64,000 nt of DNA from contig CAKSHI010000004.1 in assembly GCA_934457115.1 (NCBI GenBank), positions 52,362 through 116,361 of the forward strand, written 5' to 3'. The notes under the pieces were generated by a model that saw only the letters and a list, made by a program, of their open reading frames with translations, made no database searches and was not told the origin of the DNA. Of the stretch, positions 59,844-64,000 are shown piece after piece. The first letter of the stretch is position 1, and each line of letters opens with the position of its first letter. Made by a program: the position numbers and the translations under genes. This DNA comes from an uncultured Eubacteriales bacterium. Lineage in GTDB: Bacteria; Bacillota; Clostridia; Oscillospirales; Acutalibacteraceae.

Positions 59844-61352
59844 ATGAGCAACATTAAAAAGGAAAATCAAGAGATTGAAAGTCAAGAAAGTTTAAGTGAA
59901 CTTTTGAAAATAAGAAGAGATAAGCTTGCATCCTTACAAGCACAAGGGGAAGATCCCTTTGAAATCACTGTGTGCGATAGAGATGCTTTTGCAAAAGAGA
60001 TAGAAGATAATTTTGAAAGCTTTGAAAATAAAGATGTTTGCCTTGCAGGAAGAATTATGAGATTTAGAGATATGGGCAAGGCAGCTTTTATGGATATATA
60101 TGATAAAAGCGGGAAAATGCAAATATATTTAAAGATCGATGATTTAGGAGAAGAATCATACCAAAAAGTCACAAAGTTGGATATAGGTGATATTGTTGCC
60201 GTAAAGGGTTTTGTATTTAAAACCAAGAGGGGCCAAATATCAGTTCATGCAAAAGAGGTTACTCTTCTTGCAAAATCTTTGTTGCCGCTTCCTGAGAAGT
60301 TCCACGGGCTTAAAGATACAGATCTTAGATATCGCCAAAGATATGTTGACCTTATCATGAATCCTGAAGTTAAGGATGCTTTTATAAAGCGTAGTATCAT
60401 AATCAAAACAATAAGAAATCATCTTGATAATTTAGGATATATAGAGGTTGAAACTCCGGTATTAAATACAATTCCGGGTGGAGCTGCGGCAAGACCGTTT
60501 ATAACTCACCACAATACATTGGGATTGGATTTATATCTAAGAATAGCACCTGAACTTTACTTAAAACGTCTTATAGTAGGTGGTATGGAAAAGGTTTATG
60601 AGATTGGACGTCTATTTAGAAATGAAGGTATGTCCGTTAAGCATAATCCCGAGTTTACAACAATAGAGCTTTATGAAGCTTACACCGATTATAACGGTAT
60701 GATGGATTTAACCGAGGATTTAATCAACGAATGCGCAAAAGCTGTATGCGGAAGCGACAAAATTACGTATCAAGGCGAAGAAATCGACCTTTCCAAACCG
60801 TTTAGAAGAATGACTATGATAGACGCTGTCGAAAAGTACGCAGGCGTAAACTTCGGCGAATTTATGGGAGATACCGAGAAAGCAAAAGAATATGCTGATA
60901 AATTCCATATTGAATATCAAAAACATCACACTTGGGGAGATATCTTAAACCTATTCTTTGAAGAAAAGGTTGAAGAAAACCTGGTTCAACCTACATTCAT
61001 ATACGATTACCCGGTAGAAGTATCACCTTTGACCAAAAGGAAAAAGGGTGTGCCGGAACTTGTAGAGAGATTTGAATTGTTTGTCACAAGAAGAGAGTTA
61101 GCTAATGCTTACTCGGAGCTTAATGATCCTATCGATCAAAGAGAAAGATTTATGCATCAAGTGGCATTAAGAGATGCAGGCGATGACGAAGCAAATATGT
61201 TAGATGAAGACTTTTTGACTGCTCTTGAATATGGTATGGCACCGACAGGCGGAATGGGAATGGGAATTGATAGGCTTGTAATGCTTCTTACTGACAGCGC
61301 TTCTATTAGAGATGTAATCATTTTCCCGACAATGAAACCATTAGACAAGTAA
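59844..61352 (+). CDS. lysS: Lysyl-tRNA synthetase (class II)
   Basis: This 502-residue class II synthetase charges tRNA-Lys. Order: N-terminal OB fold (CLAGRIMRFRDMGKAAFMDI), motif 1 region (LGYIEVETPVLNTIPGGAAA), motif 2 (GRLFRNEGMSVKHNPEFTTI) and motif 3 (GGMGMGIDRLVMLL). ATG after AAAGGGG. It is the last housekeeping gene before the repeat-separated accessory genes. Confidence 0.97.
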   Translation: MSNIKKENQEIESQESLSELLKIRRDKLASLQAQGEDPFEITVCDRDAFAKEIEDNFESFENKDVCLAGRIMRFRDMGKAAFMDIYDKSGKMQIYLKIDDLGEESYQKVTKLDIGDIVAVKGFVFKTKRGQISVHAKEVTLLAKSLLPLPEKFHGLKDTDLRYRQRYVDLIMNPEVKDAFIKRSIIIKTIRNHLDNLGYIEVETPVLNTIPGGAAARPFITHHNTLGLDLYLRIAPELYLKRLIVGGMEKVYEIGRLFRNEGMSVKHNPEFTTIELYEAYTDYNGMMDLTEDLINECAKAVCGSDKITYQGEEIDLSKPFRRMTMIDAVEKYAGVNFGEFMGDTEKAKEYADKFHIEYQKHHTWGDILNLFFEEKVEENLVQPTFIYDYPVEVSPLTKRKKGVPELVERFELFVTRRELANAYSELNDPIDQRERFMHQVALRDAGDDEANMLDEDFLTALEYGMAPTGGMGMGIDRLVMLLTDSASIRDVIIFPTMKPLDK

Positions 61353-61359
61353 AAGTTTT

Positions 61360-61412
61360 GTTTTTTTAAAATAAATGGGCAGTCCTTAGTGGGATTGTCC
61401 ATTTTCTAAAAA
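61360..61412 (+). repeat. Cassette spacer repeat, copy A (hairpin part only)
   Basis: Stem AATGGGCAGTCC (61374-61385) with GGATTGTCCATT (61392-61403), fully paired with two G-U pairs, embedded in the sequence shared with copies B-D. The promoter part is absent, so the next gene may be read from lysS; the hairpin may also act as the lysS terminator. Confidence 0.85.
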
Positions 61413-61425
61413 ATTGGGTGATGAA

Positions 61426-61803
61426 ATGGATAGAGAAGAATTAGAGGAACATATTCGGAGTAATTACAGTACTGAACCGGATTATCCGTGGATAAAATAC
61501 CCGGATTATGAGGTATTTCGTCATACAAGCAATAAAAAATGGTTTGCACTTATTATGGAAGTGCCGAAAGATAAACTTGGATTGCCGACAAATGATATTT
61601 TGAGTGTTGTTAATTTTAAGTGTGACCCGATATTGATAGGCTCTTTTATTAGTAAAGCTGGATATTTTCCCGCATATCATATGAATAAAACAAGTTGGAT
61701 AACAGTTGCTCTTGACGGAAGTGTGCCTGATGATGAAATTAAAATGCTTTTGGATATGAGTTTTGAGGCAACTGCACCTAAGATACACAAGAAAAGAAAT
61801 TGA
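61426..61803 (+). CDS. MmcQ/YjbR family protein
   Basis: This 125-residue protein fits the MmcQ/YjbR family (CyaY-like fold): YPDYEVFRHTSNKKWFALIM, NFKCDPILIGSF and the signature YHMNKTSWITVALDGSVPDD. The family is widespread in accessory gene pools, of unproven function (some annotated as DNA-binding). ATG 61426 follows GGGTG; TTG 61414 is possible. A terminator-like stem (CCTTTGA/TTCAAAGG near 61827-61858) follows. Confidence 0.9.
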   Translation: MDREELEEHIRSNYSTEPDYPWIKYPDYEVFRHTSNKKWFALIMEVPKDKLGLPTNDILSVVNFKCDPILIGSFISKAGYFPAYHMNKTSWITVALDGSVPDDEIKMLLDMSFEATAPKIHKKRN

Positions 61804-61849
61804 CGGTTTATGATATATTAGACTGGCCTTTGAGTGAGAAAAGTCTTTT

Positions 61850-62010
61850 TTTCAAAGGACCTTTTTATTTCAAAATGATATAACAAATTGACTCTATACA
61901 TGAAAACGATTATAATATACAATAGCTTTTAAAATGAATGGACAGTCCTGTAGCAGGATTGTCCATTTTCTAAAATGAACAGGAATACAAATCAAAATTT
62001 GTGGAGGTGG
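61850..62010 (+). repeat. Cassette spacer repeat, copy B
   Basis: The core 61879-61982 aligns without gaps to copy C (62764-62867) with 12 differences in 104 bases, counted by hand. It carries a promoter (TTGACT 61888, TATAAT 61911, 17-base spacer), hairpin 61937-61967 (14 bp, one G-U) and a second stem ACAAAT/ATTTGT (61987-62002) abutting GGAGG. Confidence 0.9.
61888..61916 (+). promoter_or_regulatory. Promoter inside spacer copy B
   Basis: TTGACT, 17 bases, TATAAT; drives the Vat-family gene through a leader of about 100 bases. Confidence 0.85.
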
Positions 62011-62019
62011 CTTCAAGGT

Positions 62020-62655
62020 ATGGTAGGACCTAATCCAGACAAAATCTATCCGAATGAAAACATTAAACAAGTCGTGTACATCAAAAACGTCATTACTCGC
62101 CCCAATATCATCGTTGGTGACTATACCTATTATGATGATGTAAATGGTGCAGAAAAGTTCGAGGAACACGTTACACATCATTACGAGTTTTTGGGTGACA
62201 AGCTTATCATCGGCAAGTTTTGTGCCATTGCAAAGGGAGTTGAATTTGTGATGAATGGTGCAAACCACAGAATGAAAAGTGTGTCGACCTATCCATTCAA
62301 CATTATGGGCGGTGGATGGGAAAAATTCACTCCAACATTAGATGATTTACCGATTAAAGGAGATACGGTCGTTGGAAATGATGTGTGGGTCGGGCAGAAT
62401 GTGACAGTGATGCCCGGAGTGAATATTGGGGATGGTTCCATCATTGCGGCTAATTCAGTTGTAGCAAAGGATGTCCCACCTTATTGCATTGCGGGTGGAA
62501 ACCCCTGCCGAGTGATTCGACAGCGTTTTGACGAAGAGCTTACCTCGTATCTGATAAATCTGAAATGGTGGGATTGGGATGCAGACAAAATATTCCGTAA
62601 TATGGAAGCATTGTGTAGCGGCGATTTAACAAAAATCAGAAGCATTAAAGACTGA
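62020..62655 (+). CDS. vat: Vat-family streptogramin A acetyltransferase (xenobiotic acyltransferase)
   Basis: This 211-residue protein of the left-handed beta-helix (hexapeptide) acyltransferases follows the Vat pattern closely: start MVGPNPDKIYP, VGDYTYYDD, DKLIIGKFCAIAKGVEFVMN, NGANHRM with the catalytic His, NIMGGGWEK, and GNDVWVGQNVTVMPGVNIGD. Vat enzymes acetylate streptogramin A using acetyl-CoA and confer resistance; activity here is inferred. ATG 62020 is the family-typical start, with GGAGG 12 bases upstream. It has its own promoter and hairpin leader in the upstream repeat. It looks acquired as a single-gene cassette. Confidence 0.9.
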   Translation: MVGPNPDKIYPNENIKQVVYIKNVITRPNIIVGDYTYYDDVNGAEKFEEHVTHHYEFLGDKLIIGKFCAIAKGVEFVMNGANHRMKSVSTYPFNIMGGGWEKFTPTLDDLPIKGDTVVGNDVWVGQNVTVMPGVNIGDGSIIAANSVVAKDVPPYCIAGGNPCRVIRQRFDEELTSYLINLKWWDWDADKIFRNMEALCSGDLTKIRSIKD

Positions 62656-62669
62656 TAACTTCCGGTTTG

Positions 62670-62895
62670 CACATTGTCCTTTTTATTTTATTCAAAAACT
62701 ACAAGAGTCAAAAGCCTAATGTACTCTAATCACAAATGCAGTTGGGAATTTGTTTCAAAATGCTATAACAAATTGACTTCATATATGAAAATAATTATAA
62801 TATACAATAGTTTTTAAAATCAATGGGCAGTCCTGTAGTGGGATTGTCCATTTTCTAAAATGAATGGAGATAAAATTTATAATTTGTGGAGGAAA
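62670..62895 (+). repeat. Cassette spacer repeat, copy C
   Basis: It includes an AT-rich arm (from TCCTTTTTATTTT near 62677) shared with copy D but largely missing from B, then promoter (TTGACT 62773, TATAAT 62796, 17-base spacer), hairpin 62822-62852 and the ribosome binding site of the MBL gene. Confidence 0.9.
62773..62801 (+). promoter_or_regulatory. Promoter inside spacer copy C
   Basis: TTGACT, 17 bases, TATAAT; drives the MBL-fold gene. Confidence 0.85.
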
Positions 62896-62900
62896 TTAAC

Positions 62901-63695
62901 ATGAGGGAAATGCCTGAGTTATCATTTGATATAATAAAGCGAATGGAAGATATGTCATGGTTTACTTATGCACAGATATTTGATGATTTGCTTATTGTGG
63001 CACAAAAAGAGACATGTTGCTATGTATGGAAGACAAGTTCCGGACTTATTATATTTGATGGAATCTGGCCAAACAAGAGAGTATATGATACAATCATGAA
63101 GGCAATAGTGGAAGCCGGATGGGAAAACGAAAAAATTATTGCTTTTTTTATGACACATGGACACATAGACCATGTTGGTTGTGGTAAATGGTTAGTTGAG
63201 AATCATGATGTAACAACATATTTATCGAAGCAAGATGATGTGCTTAGATTGGAAAAAGCGCCGGAAGAAGGACACCTGGATTTATGGAAAGAATTTCATA
63301 TTAGTCAATACATTACAGATGGCGATATATTGAATTTTGGAGAAAAGCAGGTTCGGGTTGTGGCGACACCTGGACACACTGCGGGATGCATGAGTTTTAT
63401 CTTTCCTGTTAGAGAGGGCCTTAAGAAACATGTTGCCGGACTTTTTGGAGGTGCGACAGCACCATGGAATGATTCTGCAGGAAAATCGATTCAGCTTCAA
63501 TCTGTAGAGAAATTTAAAAGAATTGCAAGGGAATGTCATGTGGATGTTGCATTGACTAATCATACTGTGTTCGATAGTGGACTTGAGCGAATTGCTTATA
63601 GTAATAATCGTATGCGGCATCTGCCGAACATTTATATTCTTGGTGAAGATGGTGTCCAGACGTTTTGTGATGTTTATCGTAAAGTAGCAGAGTGA
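62901..63695 (+). CDS. MBL-fold metallo-hydrolase, subclass B3-like
   Basis: This 264-residue metallo-beta-lactamase-fold hydrolase has zinc motif HGHIDHVGCG, a His in TPGHTAGC and a further His in LTNHTVFD, an arrangement recalling subclass B3 enzymes. There is no signal peptide, unlike true secreted B3 lactamases, so a cytosolic substrate is more likely. ATG 62901 is eight bases after GGAGG; an in-frame start at 62886 lies in the binding site. It is a single-gene cassette between spacer copies C and D. Confidence 0.88.
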   Translation: MREMPELSFDIIKRMEDMSWFTYAQIFDDLLIVAQKETCCYVWKTSSGLIIFDGIWPNKRVYDTIMKAIVEAGWENEKIIAFFMTHGHIDHVGCGKWLVENHDVTTYLSKQDDVLRLEKAPEEGHLDLWKEFHISQYITDGDILNFGEKQVRVVATPGHTAGCMSFIFPVREGLKKHVAGLFGGATAPWNDSAGKSIQLQSVEKFKRIARECHVDVALTNHTVFDSGLERIAYSNNRMRHLPNIYILGEDGVQTFCDVYRKVAE

Positions 63696-63744
63696 AGGAC
63701 AGCTTCTAGTTTAACAATTTGCTTTTTGGGAGAAAAAGCTTTTT

Positions 63745-63985
63745 CAAAAGTCCTTTTTATTTATACAGATATTCGCAAATTACAAGAAAAAACCAAAACC
63801 CAACATATTCTAAGCATAAATGAGGTTGGGACTTTATTTAAGGACTATATAACGAATTGACTACATACATGAAAACGATTATAATATACAATAGTTTTTA
63901 AAGTGAATGGACAGTCCTGTAATAGGATTGCCCATTTTTAAAACAAACAGAAATACAAATCGGAATTGACCGAACTGAAGGTGAA
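63745..63985 (+). repeat. Cassette spacer repeat, copy D
   Basis: Aligns with copy C along its length: TCCTTTTTATTTAT arm, TATAAC-GAATTGACT promoter (63857-63885), hairpin 63906-63936 (with one A-C mismatch and a five-base loop), then a gene start near the right edge. Confidence 0.88.
63857..63885 (+). promoter_or_regulatory. Promoter inside spacer copy D
   Basis: TTGACT, 17 bases, TATAAT; expected to drive the gene that begins at the right edge. Confidence 0.85.
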
Positions 63986-63987
63986 GA

Positions 63988-64000
63988 ATGCTTCTTGTCT
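63988..64000 (+). CDS. Probable start of a fourth cassette gene (partial)
   Basis: An ATG at 63988 follows GAAGGTGAAGA at suitable spacing and is open to the edge, in the place where each other spacer copy meets its gene. Only four codons are visible, so nothing can be said of the product; a GTG at 63981 in another frame is less likely. Confidence 0.35.

Noticed and set aside
61360..64000. Classical integron with attC sites
   Set aside because: No integron integrase is in the window, and no clear attC core pairs (RYYYAAC / GTTRRRY in the usual layout) were found; spacers contain promoters, unlike attC.
61360..64000. CRISPR array
   Set aside because: The repeats are about 100-240 bases, spaced by full genes, without short uniform spacers or cas genes.

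Overview
The window looks like a chromosomal segment of a low-GC, spore-forming Clostridia-type bacterium (Bacillota). The main reasons are the gram-positive layout of the S10-spc-alpha ribosomal cluster (adk, map, a KOW protein and infA after secY), zinc-binding forms of S14, S18, L24, S4 and adenylate kinase, AT-rich codon use, strong AGGAGG ribosome binding sites, many TTG starts, a DUF3343 / CdaA / YbbR neighbourhood, and two tiny genes resembling spore-surface proteins. No plasmid, phage, IS or CRISPR hallmark was seen.

Layout. 0-6.5 kb: the end of a CapD/FlaA1-type sugar-nucleotide dehydratase, a superoxide dismutase, a PTS IICB permease, and an orphan 896-residue leucine-rich-repeat plus ADP-ribosyltransferase protein. 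6.6-15.6 kb: trpS, then alpha-glucan genes (phosphorylase, GH13 amylase with a very basic tail, 4-alpha-glucanotransferase paired with an EEP hydrolase) around a CBS protein. 15.7-18.1 kb: an orphan protein and a PBP5-type carboxypeptidase. 18.3-22.8 kb: a phosphoesterase-sbcD-sbcC operon with ATGA overlaps. 22.9-24.7 kb, minus strand: rpsF-ssb-rpsR and a Met-Glu-Glu tRNA operon, each with a near-consensus promoter. 24.7-25.5 kb: a Cys-rich 52-residue protein divergent from two tandem ribbon-helix-helix paralogues, with a perfect 16-bp palindrome between them. 25.5-41.3 kb: the ribosomal protein / secY / rpoA superoperon, preceded by a structured leader containing an intrinsic terminator. 41.4-47.3 kb: a Cys-rich spore-coat-like miniprotein, a three-gene sortase operon and a 1037-residue coiled-coil orphan. 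47.3-51.4 kb: ispF, a DUF3343 protein, a cysteine desulfurase, cdaA and cdaR. 51.5-57.5 kb, minus strand: trmB, a lipoprotein, a response regulator, a histidine kinase, DUF1385 and prmC. 57.7-61.4 kb: a DUF3787-like miniprotein, dusB, greA and lysS.

The most unusual part is the right end (61.36-64.0 kb). Single accessory genes (a MmcQ/YjbR-like protein, a Vat-family streptogramin acetyltransferase, a B3-like metallo-beta-lactamase-fold hydrolase, and the probable start of a fourth gene) are separated by copies of one repeated spacer. Each full copy carries a 17-bp-spaced TTGACT/TATAAT promoter followed by a conserved RNA hairpin ahead of the ribosome binding site. This looks like a cassette array with a mobile or duplicated promoter-leader module.

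Functionally, the glucan genes import and mobilise maltodextrin or glycogen. The ribosomal block supplies translation, secretion (SecY) and transcription (RpoA) components. CdaA/CdaR and the two-component system with its lipoprotein are envelope or signalling modules. The orphan proteins and the cassette array are the parts not explained by housekeeping functions. All functional calls come from reading the sequence; no database search was run.
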